DNA from: Lachnospiraceae bacterium
GTDB taxonomy: Bacteria; Bacillota; Clostridia; Lachnospirales; Lachnospiraceae
DNA: 42,623 bases
Reading direction: 5' to 3'
Assembly (NCBI GenBank): GCA_015056915.1
Contig: SVFK01000008.1
Span: 1 to 42,623 of the forward strand
Each line of letters opens with the position of its first letter. Within the stretch, counting starts at the first letter, position 1. This document shows positions 25,886-35,214 of the stretch, one piece after another. The position numbers and the translations under genes are program-made. Below the pieces are notes generated by a model. That model was not told the origin of the DNA and did not search any database. It saw nothing but the letters and a program-made list of their open reading frames with translations.

Positions 25886-26860
25886 TTATTTGTTTTTCAT
25901 ATAGGCAAACACCGGTCTGTCATTTTCATCCCAATCTACCTTCATGAGCATGGTATGTCTGTTGGGATCATACAGGGAGTCACCAACGATTTCTTCGTAG
26001 GTACGAGCGTGGAATACACAGATATCATTACCCTCATCATCCTTGGTAAAGCTGTTGTGTCCCGGTCCGTAGATACCCTTTTCTTCGTCGGTCTTTACTA
26101 CCGGATAGCGCTCCTTGCTCCATTTCTTCGGATCCAACATATCACAATCCTCAGTGATGGACATCATGCCCATACAATAGCAGGCGCCTGTTCCTGATGC
26201 GGAATAGGTCAGGTAAATATGTCCGTTCCTTTTAATAACAGCGGGGCCTTCATTTACCCAGAAATTAACTCTCTCCCAGTCATAATCAGGAGTAGTTAAA
26301 AGCACCTGTACGGTTGCAAGCTTATCTGCCGCCTCCATGCGGGCTATGTAAAGGTTGGAAATCTGTCTGCCGACACCTACCTTTTCTGCCCAGACATAAT
26401 AGTAATCGCCCTTATTTTCGAAAATAGTAGCATCCAGAGAAAAGGCTTCAAAGGAAAATTCATCCTCGTCGGCACGCTTCATCATGCCTTTTTCCACCCA
26501 TGCATCCTCCATAGGATTATTGCCGGTGCATTCCAATACATACGGACGGATTTTCCAAACATCCTCTTCCTCACCTGCAGCATAATAGATATACCACTTG
26601 CCAAACAGATAATGAAGCTCCGGTGCCCAGATGTGCTTACTCATAGGGCCACTTTCATGCTTAGTCCAAATGGTTACTTCCTCAGCATCCTTTAAGCCCT
26701 CAAGAGTATCGGCATGTCTTAATATGATTTTATCATAGGCAGGCACGGATGCAGTAAAATAATAGCTTCCGTCAGCTGCCTTTAATACATAAGGGTCAGC
26801 TCTTTGAAGAATAAATGCCTGATTATAATCTGTTAATATACCGTTTATTTTCTGTTCCAT
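25886..26860 (-). CDS. GH43 glycosidase, probable alpha-L-arabinofuranosidase
   Basis: A 324-aa five-bladed beta-propeller hydrolase of family GH43. Expected acidic residues appear in RADPYVLKAADGSYYF (base), SLDATIFENKGDYYYVW (pKa-modulating Asp) and VNEGPAVIKRNGHIYLTYS (acid). There is no signal peptide, so it acts in the cytoplasm on imported oligosaccharides. It lies 55 bases downstream of GH51 with AAGGTG before the ATG. GH43 includes beta-xylosidases as well as arabinofuranosidases; context favours the latter. Confidence 0.85.
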   Translation of the reverse strand: MEQKINGILTDYNQAFILQRADPYVLKAADGSYYFTASVPAYDKIILRHADTLEGLKDAEEVTIWTKHESGPMSKHIWAPELHYLFGKWYIYYAAGEEEDVWKIRPYVLECTGNNPMEDAWVEKGMMKRADEDEFSFEAFSLDATIFENKGDYYYVWAEKVGVGRQISNLYIARMEAADKLATVQVLLTTPDYDWERVNFWVNEGPAVIKRNGHIYLTYSASGTGACYCMGMMSITEDCDMLDPKKWSKERYPVVKTDEEKGIYGPGHNSFTKDDEGNDICVFHARTYEEIVGDSLYDPNRHTMLMKVDWDENDRPVFAYMKNK

Positions 26861-26915
26861 AATACACCTTACCTAATGCCTCTAGCGATTATTAATATCT
26901 AACAAACCAATTTGA

Positions 26916-28418
26916 TTAAATCTCTACTGCAAGATGAAGAACACTACATGCAGGAATCTTGAAGCGCAAGCTGTTGCCGGCGATTTCAACACTGTCAAAG
27001 CTTTCAGGATGTACGGTATCCGGCGCATCAAAGGTATTGTGTGCATGCATTTCATTGGTAAGAATCGTGCCCTCTACCGACTTGATTGCAGTCTCGGTAA
27101 ATACAGCATCAATATCGTAATCCTCAGAGATGGACAGATTGTTCAAGGTAACATGAATCTTGCCGTCCTTGCCGAGGGATACGGACTCGTGAAGATTGGG
27201 AACCTTCCACTCATTCATGCCGATTTCCTCAGCCTCAATATAGCTGTCTAACAGTTCAGCATCCTGATGATATTTATACATGTTAAATACATGATAGGTA
27301 GGTGTCAGAATCATCTTTTCACCCTCAGTCAGAATAACTGCCTGCAGTACGTTAACCATCTGCGCGATATTAGCCATCTTTACACGGTCGCAATGCTTGT
27401 TGAAGATGTTCAGATTGATACCTGCAACCAAAGCATCTCTCATGGTATTCTGCTGATACAAAAATCCCGGATTGGTTCCCGGCTCACAGGTATACCATGT
27501 ACCCCACTCATCGATAATCATACCAATCTTCTTCTCAGGATCAAACTCATCCATGATGGCACCATGATTGTTGATCAGGGTCTCAATATACAAGGTCTTA
27601 TTTAAGGTCTTGTACCAAACTTCTTCATCAAAGTCTAATGCACTTCCCTTGATTTCCCAGCCTTCCGGATGTGTATAGTAATGCAGGGACAGACCATCCA
27701 TAAAGCCATGGAATGCAGGCAGCGCATTCTTATGAGTGGTCTCCAATACGCCCTTGGTCCAGAAATAATCTGCTACGTTTGCACCACAACAAATCTTGTA
27801 AATAGGTGCATCGGGCTTGTAATTTCTAACATAGGTCTGGAATTGACGATACAGATTACCGTAATGCTCAGGAGTCATATTACCGCCGCAACCCCAGTTT
27901 TCATTACCTACACCAAAGTAATCTACCTTCCAGCTCTCCTCGTGTCCGTTCTTAGCACGTAAATCAGCCATGGGAGACACACCGTCAAAGGTTAAGTACT
28001 CTACCCATTCACTCATTTCCTGTACAGTACCGCTTCCCACATTACCGTTTATGTAATTCTTACAGCCCAGCTGTCTGCACAGCTCCATAAATTCATGAGT
28101 ACCAAAGCTATTGTCTTCTACTACACCACCCCAGTGAGTGTTAATCATTTTCTTTCTGTTTTCCTTGGGACCGATACCATCCTTCCAATGATATTCATCC
28201 GCAAAACAACCGCCGGGCCAACGAAGCACAGGAATCTGAATCTCCTTCAGAGCCTCCACAACATCGTTACGCATGCCGTTTGTATTAGGTATTTCAGAAT
28301 TCTCACCCACATAAATACCTTCATAAATACATCTTCCCAGATGCTCGGAAAAATGACCCTGTAATTCAGGATTTAAGTGACCTTTTTGATTTTTAGGATT
28401 TACATACAGCTTTGCCAT
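26916..28418 (-). CDS. GH51 alpha-L-arabinofuranosidase
   Basis: A 500-aa cytoplasmic exo-enzyme that removes arabinofuranosyl residues from arabino- and arabinoxylo-oligosaccharides. A (beta/alpha)8 barrel carries [16 protein letters not shown], the acid/base Glu in [11 protein letters not shown], and the nucleophile Glu in IIDEWGTWY; a C-terminal beta-sandwich follows (about 390-500). The ATG at 28418 is nine bases from GGAGG; the TTG two codons earlier is too close. It heads the GH51-GH43 operon and is divergent from the ArsR-type regulator. Confidence 0.94.
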   Translation of the reverse strand: MAKLYVNPKNQKGHLNPELQGHFSEHLGRCIYEGIYVGENSEIPNTNGMRNDVVEALKEIQIPVLRWPGGCFADEYHWKDGIGPKENRKKMINTHWGGVVEDNSFGTHEFMELCRQLGCKNYINGNVGSGTVQEMSEWVEYLTFDGVSPMADLRAKNGHEESWKVDYFGVGNENWGCGGNMTPEHYGNLYRQFQTYVRNYKPDAPIYKICCGANVADYFWTKGVLETTHKNALPAFHGFMDGLSLHYYTHPEGWEIKGSALDFDEEVWYKTLNKTLYIETLINNHGAIMDEFDPEKKIGMIIDEWGTWYTCEPGTNPGFLYQQNTMRDALVAGINLNIFNKHCDRVKMANIAQMVNVLQAVILTEGEKMILTPTYHVFNMYKYHQDAELLDSYIEAEEIGMNEWKVPNLHESVSLGKDGKIHVTLNNLSISEDYDIDAVFTETAIKSVEGTILTNEMHAHNTFDAPDTVHPESFDSVEIAGNSLRFKIPACSVLHLAVEI

Positions 28419-28487
28419 AGACAAAAACCTCCCTCTTGATAATTTTAATTAAACCTAAAACATTTTACTATTTTCTTAATTATCTTA

Positions 28488-28516
28488 ATGATAATATTAT
28501 TTAATATAATTGTCAA
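28488..28516 (-). promoter_or_regulatory. Promoter of the GH51-GH43 operon
   Basis: TTGACA and TATCAT on the minus strand are spaced by 17 bases. An AT-rich palindrome (ATAATATTAT) lies at the -10/spacer boundary and could be part of an operator. Confidence 0.65.
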
Positions 28517-28630
28517 TAAAATAAAGCCCTTAATCTTCCACATAAATTGCATGCTGTTTTTAGTGATATTTACTCACTTTTTTATTTACTAATACAGCTT
28601 TTTAATTTCAATATATTAATTGTTTTATTA

Positions 28631-28658
28631 TTGACTTTAATTTAATAATTGCTATAAT
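28631..28658 (+). promoter_or_regulatory. Promoter of the regulator gene
   Basis: TTGACT and TATAAT are spaced by 16 bases, with a perfect -10. Transcription should start near 28665. Confidence 0.7.
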
Positions 28659-28679
28659 AAATATGGAAGAAAAGAAGTC

Positions 28680-28701
28680 ATGATACATTAAAATGTATCA
28701 T
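28680..28701. promoter_or_regulatory. 22-bp perfect palindrome, probable operator
   Basis: ATGATACATT and its exact complement AATGTATCAT are separated by two bases. It lies about 15 bases after the predicted start of transcription and just before the ribosome binding site, where an autoregulatory dimeric HTH protein would bind. Confidence 0.7.
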
Positions 28702-28716
28702 TCGAGGGGGTAATTT

Positions 28717-29646
28717 ATGTTATATTTCAAATCAATAATTGAAGCAGAAAATGTATTTAAGGCACTCAGTACTCCCATGCGCCTTAAGATTATGGAAATG
28801 ATATATGAGGATAACAATTTAAGCATGAATGATCTGGCAGAAGCCTTAGGTCTTACCAACGGTGCCATTTCCATGCATGTAAGTAAGTTGGAAGAGGCCG
28901 GGTTAGTCAAAATCCGTACCACCTCCGGCAAGCGCGGTACTATGAAGATTATTCGTCCACGTTATAACCGTTTGATGATTGATCTGGCACCACAAAAGGA
29001 AGCCAGACACTGCTATACCGACGACATTCGTGTGGGCTACTATACCAACTGCAGTGTAACACCCACCTGTGGACTGGCTACCGCCAAGGAAATTATCGGT
29101 TCTCTGGATGATACCAGAGTATTCTCCTTCCCCGAAAGATTTAATGCCGGTATTCTATGGTTTAACAGTGGATATATTGAGTACAATCTGCCCAATCATC
29201 TACAGCCCGGGCAAACCTTAACAGAATTGCAGATTTCCTTTGAAATCTCTTCGGAATGTCCTGACTATAATGAGGATTATCCTTCAGACATTCACTTTTC
29301 CATTAACGGAACACCTCTTGGCATGTGGATAAGCCCGGGAGATTACGGTGCTCGTAAGGGTTATTTGTGTCCTCAGTGGTGGCCAGATTTGTTGAATCAA
29401 TATGGCTTATTAAAAACACTTATCATCAATAGTGAAGGCTGCTTCATTGACGGTACTAACAAGATATCCAATGTTACCATTCAGGATCTTAATATTAACT
29501 ATAACAGTTATATTACCTTCCGTTTTGAAGTACCTAAGGACACTGCCAATGTAGGCGGTTGTACCCTGTTCGGTGATGATTTCGGTGATTATAATCAATC
29601 TATCAAAATCAAAGCCTATTACGAAGAAGAAAACGAAATCGTATAA
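28717..29646 (+). CDS. ArsR-type HTH regulator with beta-rich C-terminal domain
   Basis: A 309-aa protein. Residues about 10-85 are a winged helix of ArsR type (FKALSTPMRLKIMEMIYED, SMNDLAEALGLTNGAISMHV, then SKLEEAGLV). Residues about 100-305 form a long beta-rich region with many aromatics and YNLPNHLQPGQTLTELQISF, suggestive of a carbohydrate-binding jelly-roll; ordinary ArsR proteins are only about 100 aa. It is divergent from GH51 and has its own promoter and a palindromic operator. Inferred role: sensing an arabinose-containing ligand and controlling the locus. Confidence 0.8.
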   Translation: MLYFKSIIEAENVFKALSTPMRLKIMEMIYEDNNLSMNDLAEALGLTNGAISMHVSKLEEAGLVKIRTTSGKRGTMKIIRPRYNRLMIDLAPQKEARHCYTDDIRVGYYTNCSVTPTCGLATAKEIIGSLDDTRVFSFPERFNAGILWFNSGYIEYNLPNHLQPGQTLTELQISFEISSECPDYNEDYPSDIHFSINGTPLGMWISPGDYGARKGYLCPQWWPDLLNQYGLLKTLIINSEGCFIDGTNKISNVTIQDLNINYNSYITFRFEVPKDTANVGGCTLFGDDFGDYNQSIKIKAYYEEENEIV

Positions 29647-29672
29647 TCTTAAAAATTTATTTTCAAGCACAC

Positions 29673-29708
29673 AAAAATCCCGGCGATTATCTCGCCGGGG
29701 TTTCCTTT
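29673..29708. terminator. Bidirectional terminator, regulator / LamG-like gene
   Basis: An 8-bp GC stem CCCGGCGA / TCGCCGGG with a 5-base loop, flanked by A5 on the left and a T-rich run on the right. It lies between two convergent genes. Confidence 0.8.
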
Positions 29709-29732
29709 TACTTATTCAATTCTGTAATCAAA

Positions 29733-31313
29733 TTACTGAATGTCTAAGAATGCCTTTTCACAGGATAAGCAGTAGTATAAGTCACCATCGATAGCGATGC
29801 CTGTGTAAGACTGATTGTAAACAGTACCTGCTGCAGTAGTTACAACAGCAACAACATCAGCGGTAGTACCATTGTTGGTAATGGTAAGAGCTACGTCAGC
29901 ACCGTTCATATCAGCAGTAAAGGTATCCCAGTTCCAGTCACAGGTAGCAGTTGCGATTCCGTCGTAACCTGCACCCCAACCCCAGTTGTCTGCACGCATT
30001 ACAGCATACTCTTTGTAATCTGCGTTATCAGCTGCTGCATGAGCATCAGGAACATTCTGAAGAATTACTAAGAAGTTATCCCAAGCTGCAAGACCATCAG
30101 TATAGTTCTTAAAGTTTACAGATACACTTTCACCTTCGGGAACCTGAACAGTATCAGACCAGGTGGTCCAGAAACCGGTAGTACAATCAAGAGAACCAAC
30201 TACGGTACCGGTAGTAACAACACCGGAGTTGTCATTTGCTACAGGCTCAGCAGGCTCTTCTGTAGTAGCAACTCCTTCGGGAGCTACAGACTCAACAGTA
30301 GGATCACCAAGTGCATATAAGGATGCAACCTGACCAGCTGTTAAAGCAGTGTCATAGATATACAAATCATCTACAAATCCCTTATAGATGGTATCCCAGT
30401 AGTTAATACCGAATAAGGACTCAAATTCAGCATCGCCGGGCTTCATGATATTGGGAGCAAGAGTAGCATCCCAGGTATACTCAAAGTAAGCTGCGCTCTC
30501 ATAGTTGTCCTGAGAATCGTAAACCTTTGCACCATTTACATAGTACTCAGCACCAACGGTGGTTGCACCGGTTGCACCGGTCTGTGCTTCGCCGGTAGCT
30601 ACGATAGTAACCATAACCCATTCTCTCTTACCATGGATTGCATTATCAAATGCATACATCCAAGGCCAACAGTCGGTACCGTCAGCAGCATCAGATGCCT
30701 CGTTACGGCTCCATACGACAGGGAAAATCTTTGCAGAGTTCTCACCCCACTCAGACTGGGTAACGTTGAACCAGGTTACATTGTTTCCTACATCAGCAGC
30801 CTTACCCATATTATAACCCATCTGTAAGCTTGCACCATAGGTAGCAAGTCTGTCTGCGTTCATCCAGAAGGATACAGTATAAGTGTCAGTGTTGGTAGGC
30901 TCTAAATTCAAGTCAATACCAAAGCTTCCGTCGATGAAAAGAGCTTCACCAACAGGACCTGCAGCATAACCAAAAGCTGCATCTACAGGTGCAATATCAA
31001 AGGTAGCACCATCATTTGCACTGTCAGCAGCCTTCTCAACCTGAGTAACTGCAGTGTAACCTTCTGCTTCTGCATTAGCACTGTCAAAGGTAATGTGAGC
31101 AAAAGGAGTCTCGGGTAACGCTTCTGCCTCTGCCAGGGTAGGACCTGCAGGAGCAACCTCTTCTACTACTGATTCAACAGCTTCGGTAGACTCTTCAACT
31201 ACTGATTCAACAGCTTCGCTGTTTTCAACTGCAGCTTCTTCGCCGCCACAGCCGGTCAGCATAGCCATAATCATACTTGCACTTAAAAGTGCGGCTAAAA
31301 CTTTCTTTTTCAT
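29733..31313 (-). CDS. Surface lipoprotein with LamG-like domain
   Basis: A 526-aa lipoprotein: signal sequence ending LTGC (Cys 22), then an acidic linker containing two AVESVVEE units. A LamG/concanavalin-like sandwich follows (about 70-335; TYTVSFWMNADRL, EYYVNGAKVYDS, GFVDDLYIYDTALTAGQVASLY). After a second acidic spacer comes a beta-rich C-terminal domain (about 370-526) with several Trp residues, probably a second carbohydrate-binding module. Transcribed 66 bases after the solute-binding protein. Likely a glycan-binding surface protein; no catalytic motif is seen. Confidence 0.8.
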   Translation of the reverse strand: MKKKVLAALLSASMIMAMLTGCGGEEAAVENSEAVESVVEESTEAVESVVEEVAPAGPTLAEAEALPETPFAHITFDSANAEAEGYTAVTQVEKAADSANDGATFDIAPVDAAFGYAAGPVGEALFIDGSFGIDLNLEPTNTDTYTVSFWMNADRLATYGASLQMGYNMGKAADVGNNVTWFNVTQSEWGENSAKIFPVVWSRNEASDAADGTDCWPWMYAFDNAIHGKREWVMVTIVATGEAQTGATGATTVGAEYYVNGAKVYDSQDNYESAAYFEYTWDATLAPNIMKPGDAEFESLFGINYWDTIYKGFVDDLYIYDTALTAGQVASLYALGDPTVESVAPEGVATTEEPAEPVANDNSGVVTTGTVVGSLDCTTGFWTTWSDTVQVPEGESVSVNFKNYTDGLAAWDNFLVILQNVPDAHAAADNADYKEYAVMRADNWGWGAGYDGIATATCDWNWDTFTADMNGADVALTITNNGTTADVVAVVTTAAGTVYNQSYTGIAIDGDLYYCLSCEKAFLDIQ

Positions 31314-31379
31314 TTCTTATTCCTCCTTATATATTTAGACAGTTTATCCCGTCTTAATATCAATTAAAATTATCAAAAA

Positions 31380-32948
31380 TTACTGATTATCTGCAATCAT
31401 CTGCTCGTACTGTGCGATTTCTTCATCGGAAAGAACAGCATATCCGTTAGGTCCGAAGTAATCAATCATAGCCTGTGCATGATACAGATTTGCCTTCTCG
31501 GTAGCTTCTGTTGCATAATCAGCAGCCTTTGCAGTACCCTTATCTACCAAGTCATGAATACCGATGCTGTTAAAGTATTCATCACAGTAGTTCCAATAAC
31601 CTGCAATAGAGGTCCAACCGAAAGGAATGGGCTGCATACAGCTTGCGAAGTAATTCTCCCAAAGTGCTACATGCTCTTCATCCATACCCTTGGTATACAT
31701 TGCAATATAACCATCCCATACCTCTTCATTCTTGGTAATAGGTGCAGGCATTACGTCATACTTCAGAGCTAATCCGGAAGCATTTGTAATGGTTTCGTCA
31801 TTGTACATAGCAATTCTGGTCTTCCATCCGTCTACACCAAAGCTCATGAACTTCAACAGCTCATATGCTTCACGAGGATACTTACAAGAAGTGGTAACAC
31901 CACCGAAGTCAATGGTTGCGATGGAATGATGATCTGCGGAAGCATCAGCCTCGGATACAGCAGGAACAACATAAGGAACGATGTCTAAGTTGTACTGCTC
32001 AAAAGCTTCAGTTGCCCAAGTACCCTGATAGGTCCAGAATGCTTCGGAGAACAGAGCTACGTGACCGGTTGCACCAAACCAAGCTTCCCAGTCTCCTGCC
32101 CAGTCTTCCATTTCCTGAGTCTCAACGGAAGGAGCAACATATCCACCAAGCTTCAGGTCAGAGAATTCCTGCTCACCAACTGCCCATACGCCTAAGTCAA
32201 AGTCAACACCGTCATAACCAAACTCACCGATAATTTCCTGACTTGCAGCAATTCCGTAATAGGAATCCAGTCTGTTGTATACACCCAGACCATAGTAAGC
32301 CATTCCGTCAGGGGAGTCGAGTACGGTACAGTCCTTAATTAACTGAATCATCTCAGGCCATGTCCAATCCTGACCGGGTACAGGTACGTTCAAGGTCTCC
32401 AACACGTTTCTGTCGATAAACATAACGCCGGGGAAGAATTTAACCGGTACTGCAAATCTTGCGCTGGTCTGGAAGGTACCAATACCTGCAGCATTAATAG
32501 TATCTGCAAGATTCTGAGTCTCAGGATCTGCATCATAATACTCAGAAATATCTGTTAATAACATATTAGATAATGCATAATCTGCATCAGAGTACATAAT
32601 TACGTCAGGAGAGGTTCCGTTTGCAATTAAGGTGAGCAAGGTGTCACCATATGTACTAACATTTTCATACTTAACATTTACCTTGATGTTAGGATATAAC
32701 TCCATGAATCTGTTTGCCAGATACTGTACGGTCTCATCCTGATCAAAGTGGAAATAGGTTAATTCAATCTGATCATCAGTCAGATCGGTTGCCGGATGAT
32801 AGGTGATACCGTCAATCACAACCTCAGTTGCCTTTTCGGTACTGCCACCGGCATTTGCGCTACTTTCATCTGTACCACCGCAGGCTGTAAGACCAACCAG
32901 CATAGTCACAGATAAGAGCAATGCTAAAAGCTTAGTTCTCATTTTCAT
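31380..32948 (-). CDS. ABC transporter solute-binding lipoprotein (CUT1 type)
   Basis: A 522-aa family-1 solute-binding protein with lipobox LTAC (Cys 23) and GGAGG about eight bases before the ATG. The body has the typical YLANRFMELYPNIKVNVKYE and GTSPDVIMYSDADYALSNM features. Its larger size (about 520 aa against about 420) suggests an oligosaccharide ligand. The operon neighbours suggest arabino-oligosaccharides; this is inference. It is separated from the permease pair upstream by 242 bases with a hairpin. Confidence 0.9.
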   Translation of the reverse strand: MKMRTKLLALLLSVTMLVGLTACGGTDESSANAGGSTEKATEVVIDGITYHPATDLTDDQIELTYFHFDQDETVQYLANRFMELYPNIKVNVKYENVSTYGDTLLTLIANGTSPDVIMYSDADYALSNMLLTDISEYYDADPETQNLADTINAAGIGTFQTSARFAVPVKFFPGVMFIDRNVLETLNVPVPGQDWTWPEMIQLIKDCTVLDSPDGMAYYGLGVYNRLDSYYGIAASQEIIGEFGYDGVDFDLGVWAVGEQEFSDLKLGGYVAPSVETQEMEDWAGDWEAWFGATGHVALFSEAFWTYQGTWATEAFEQYNLDIVPYVVPAVSEADASADHHSIATIDFGGVTTSCKYPREAYELLKFMSFGVDGWKTRIAMYNDETITNASGLALKYDVMPAPITKNEEVWDGYIAMYTKGMDEEHVALWENYFASCMQPIPFGWTSIAGYWNYCDEYFNSIGIHDLVDKGTAKAADYATEATEKANLYHAQAMIDYFGPNGYAVLSDEEIAQYEQMIADNQ

Positions 32949-32972
32949 TGTTCATCCTCCTTATACGATAAA

Positions 32973-32995
32973 ATCAATTCACTGTCCGAATTGAT
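32973..32995. promoter_or_regulatory. Inverted repeat before the solute-binding protein gene
   Basis: ATCAATTC and its exact complement GAATTGAT are separated by 7 bases, just upstream of the ribosome binding site. It could be an operator or a stabilising 5' hairpin. Confidence 0.5.
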
Positions 32996-33107
32996 AATCC
33001 CTACAGTTTAATTTATATCACAAAATTTCAAATTTATCTACCACTTTTATAGAAAAAACTTAACTTTTTTAGTCAAAAATAAAACTTTGTAAAAAATTAA
33101 CCATAAC

Positions 33108-33150
33108 CAGGTACCGAAATTGTGTATTTTTTCGTACTTTTCGGCACCTG
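33108..33150. other. Hairpin between permease and binding-protein genes
   Basis: A 12-bp stem with one G-T wobble, CAGGTACCGAAA / TTTCGGCACCTG, with a 19-base loop. It is not directly followed by a T-run on the minus strand. It may be a partial terminator or an RNA processing site that sets different expression of permeases and binding protein. Confidence 0.55.
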
Positions 33151-33190
33151 TTGCACTACTTCTAAACTATTCCATATATGACCTAAGCTG

Positions 33191-34225
33191 TTACTCGCCG
33201 GTAATACCCACTCTGTCAATACTCTCCACAAAGTATCTCTGGAGTACGAAGTACATTAACAGTACCGGTAAGATACTTAACATAGTACCTGCCATACTGA
33301 TGGACTCATTTAAAGTAACCGCTCCACTGGCTGCCGTCTGTGCATACTCACTATAGTTGGTCGAGAATTTCTGAAGCTGTACCACCAGTGAGGTCCAACC
33401 GGTCTCCTGCATAACACCTGATACATACATCTGGGTCAAATAGGATTCATTCCAGTACCATACAAAGGAAAACAGGAATACGGTCAAAATAGCGGGAGCT
33501 GCTGAAGGTAAGGATATCCGTACGAAGGACTTAAAGTATCCCGCACCGTCTATCTGCGCCGCCTCTATCAGTACCTTAGGCACCTGTTTAAAGAACTGGA
33601 AGAATATCAGTATAAAGATAGGAGCATTAATACCCTGTGCCAAAAGAGCCGGCAATACAAACGCCCATATCGTACCCAATATCTTAATATTGGAATATAA
33701 TACATAAGTCGGAATCATAGTTATCTGGCTGGGCAGAATAAAGGAGAAAATGATAATACCCAAAATCACCTTCTTGCCAGGAAATTCAAAACGTGCCAGA
33801 CCGTAACCTACTATAGAACAGGATATTACATTCAAAATAGTAGGCACTCCTGCTATGACAATACTCAAACCAAGCGTTTTCCAAAATTCCATACTGGCAG
33901 CCGCCTGTCCGTAATTGGCAAAATTCAGACTGCTGGGGATCCAGTTGATAGAGGAATCCAACAAATCATCCAGCGTCATAAGGGAGCTGCTGAGCATATA
34001 CAGAATCGGATACAGATAGATAAATCCAATACAAATAAGAAGCGCATATACTACAAACTGCTTCAAAAAGCCTTCCTTTTCCTTGGAGCCCATAAAGAAT
34101 CTCTGGATTTTATCCTTATCCGTTTCAGTCAGCTTACGGGGTTTCCATGCTTTCTTAGTAATCGCCTGAGCCGTCGTAGGTTGAATATTTGCGTTTCTTT
34201 CTTGCTTTTTCAATCTTCTTTGCAT
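33191..34225 (-). CDS. ABC sugar permease, MalG type (pair 2)
   Basis: A 344-aa CUT1 permease: a basic 60-residue N-terminal tail, then six membrane segments. The EAA loop that contacts the ATPase is EAAQIDGAGYFKSFVRISLP. AAAGGAGGGG lies eight bases before the ATG, so the 71-base overlap with the upstream permease gene is real and implies coupling. Confidence 0.92.
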   Translation of the reverse strand: MQRRLKKQERNANIQPTTAQAITKKAWKPRKLTETDKDKIQRFFMGSKEKEGFLKQFVVYALLICIGFIYLYPILYMLSSSLMTLDDLLDSSINWIPSSLNFANYGQAAASMEFWKTLGLSIVIAGVPTILNVISCSIVGYGLARFEFPGKKVILGIIIFSFILPSQITMIPTYVLYSNIKILGTIWAFVLPALLAQGINAPIFILIFFQFFKQVPKVLIEAAQIDGAGYFKSFVRISLPSAAPAILTVFLFSFVWYWNESYLTQMYVSGVMQETGWTSLVVQLQKFSTNYSEYAQTAASGAVTLNESISMAGTMLSILPVLLMYFVLQRYFVESIDRVGITGE

Positions 34226-35213
34226 TACGGATTCCCCTCCTTTCTATCTTCTTTACCAATCTGGCTTCCTTCTTCATCTCTCTCTTTGCTTTCTTAACCT
34301 GTCTCTCATAGATATCCTTACGAGCCATTAAGAGTACCGCAAAGATTGCAACAATCAGTACCACTACCAGGGAATATAACCATGCCATTGCTGATGCATA
34401 GCCGTAACCCTTTTCCTTCGTACCGGAGAACATCGCATTTTGAATTAATGTAATAATCGAATTTTGTTCGTTGCCGGATATAAATACAATACTGTAAACC
34501 ACATTCAGTAAAATCATGGGTTTGATGGTAGGCAATGTGATCTTCCAGAAGCATTCCCAACCGGAACCACCATCCATTTGCGCAGCTTCATACATGGAGC
34601 TGTCGATTTTCTGCAGCGCAGACAGGAATATCAGAATCTGCACACCGGAATACCAGAGAATAGTAATCATGTTGGAAAACAGTTCTGAAATTGCCGTCGC
34701 CATACCACCGGGCAAAAATTCCGATATTGCATTAGAAATTGCCTGTGTATCAATCGTGGAAATACTTGCCGCACCCTGTGCAGAGAGCATTCCCATAACC
34801 GGTCCGCTCACAACAATAACCGGCAGGAAGAAAATTAAACGGAAAAAGCCTTTAAATTTGATTTTACCATTTAACAGCATCGCAATAATCAGCGCGAATA
34901 CAACGATAATCGGCACGGAAAGCACTGTACTGGTAATGTATTCTACCAGCTGTGGCAGGAAATCTGCATCTGCTACCATAATCTGTGTATAGTTGCCTAC
35001 GCCGATAAAGTTAAAATTCTTGCCAAGAGGTGTAATACGGATATTGTTGAGGGAATAGTAAAAAGAGGTTCCCATTGTATATACCAGAAATATCAATGCA
35101 CCGATAATCCAAGGTGTTACGAAGAGTAAACCGGCAATTGCTTCTCTGCGGGCCAGACGTCCCGGCTTGATTTTAGTTTTATTCTTTTTTGCTTCTCTGC
35201 TCTCTTTACTCAT
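34155..35213 (-). CDS. ABC sugar permease, MalF type (pair 2)
   Basis: A 352-aa CUT1 permease with six membrane segments and EAA loop EAAQMDGGSGWECFWKITLP. The C-terminal tail is unusually long and basic (about residues 300-350, rich in Lys/Arg). The ATG at 35213 lies just after the stop of the DUF5696 gene with AGGTGAG upstream; a GTG three codons earlier is an alternative start. Confidence 0.92.
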   Translation of the reverse strand: MSKESREAKKNKTKIKPGRLARREAIAGLLFVTPWIIGALIFLVYTMGTSFYYSLNNIRITPLGKNFNFIGVGNYTQIMVADADFLPQLVEYITSTVLSVPIIVVFALIIAMLLNGKIKFKGFFRLIFFLPVIVVSGPVMGMLSAQGAASISTIDTQAISNAISEFLPGGMATAISELFSNMITILWYSGVQILIFLSALQKIDSSMYEAAQMDGGSGWECFWKITLPTIKPMILLNVVYSIVFISGNEQNSIITLIQNAMFSGTKEKGYGYASAMAWLYSLVVVLIVAIFAVLLMARKDIYERQVKKAKREMKKEARLVKKIERRGIRNAKKIEKARKKRKYSTYDGSGDY

Positions 35214-35214
35214 C

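Noticed and set aside
31129..31240. Repeated DNA units near the 5' end of the LamG-like gene
   Set aside because: Considered as a short repeat array, but they encode the acidic AVESVVEE linker of the lipoprotein and are in frame.
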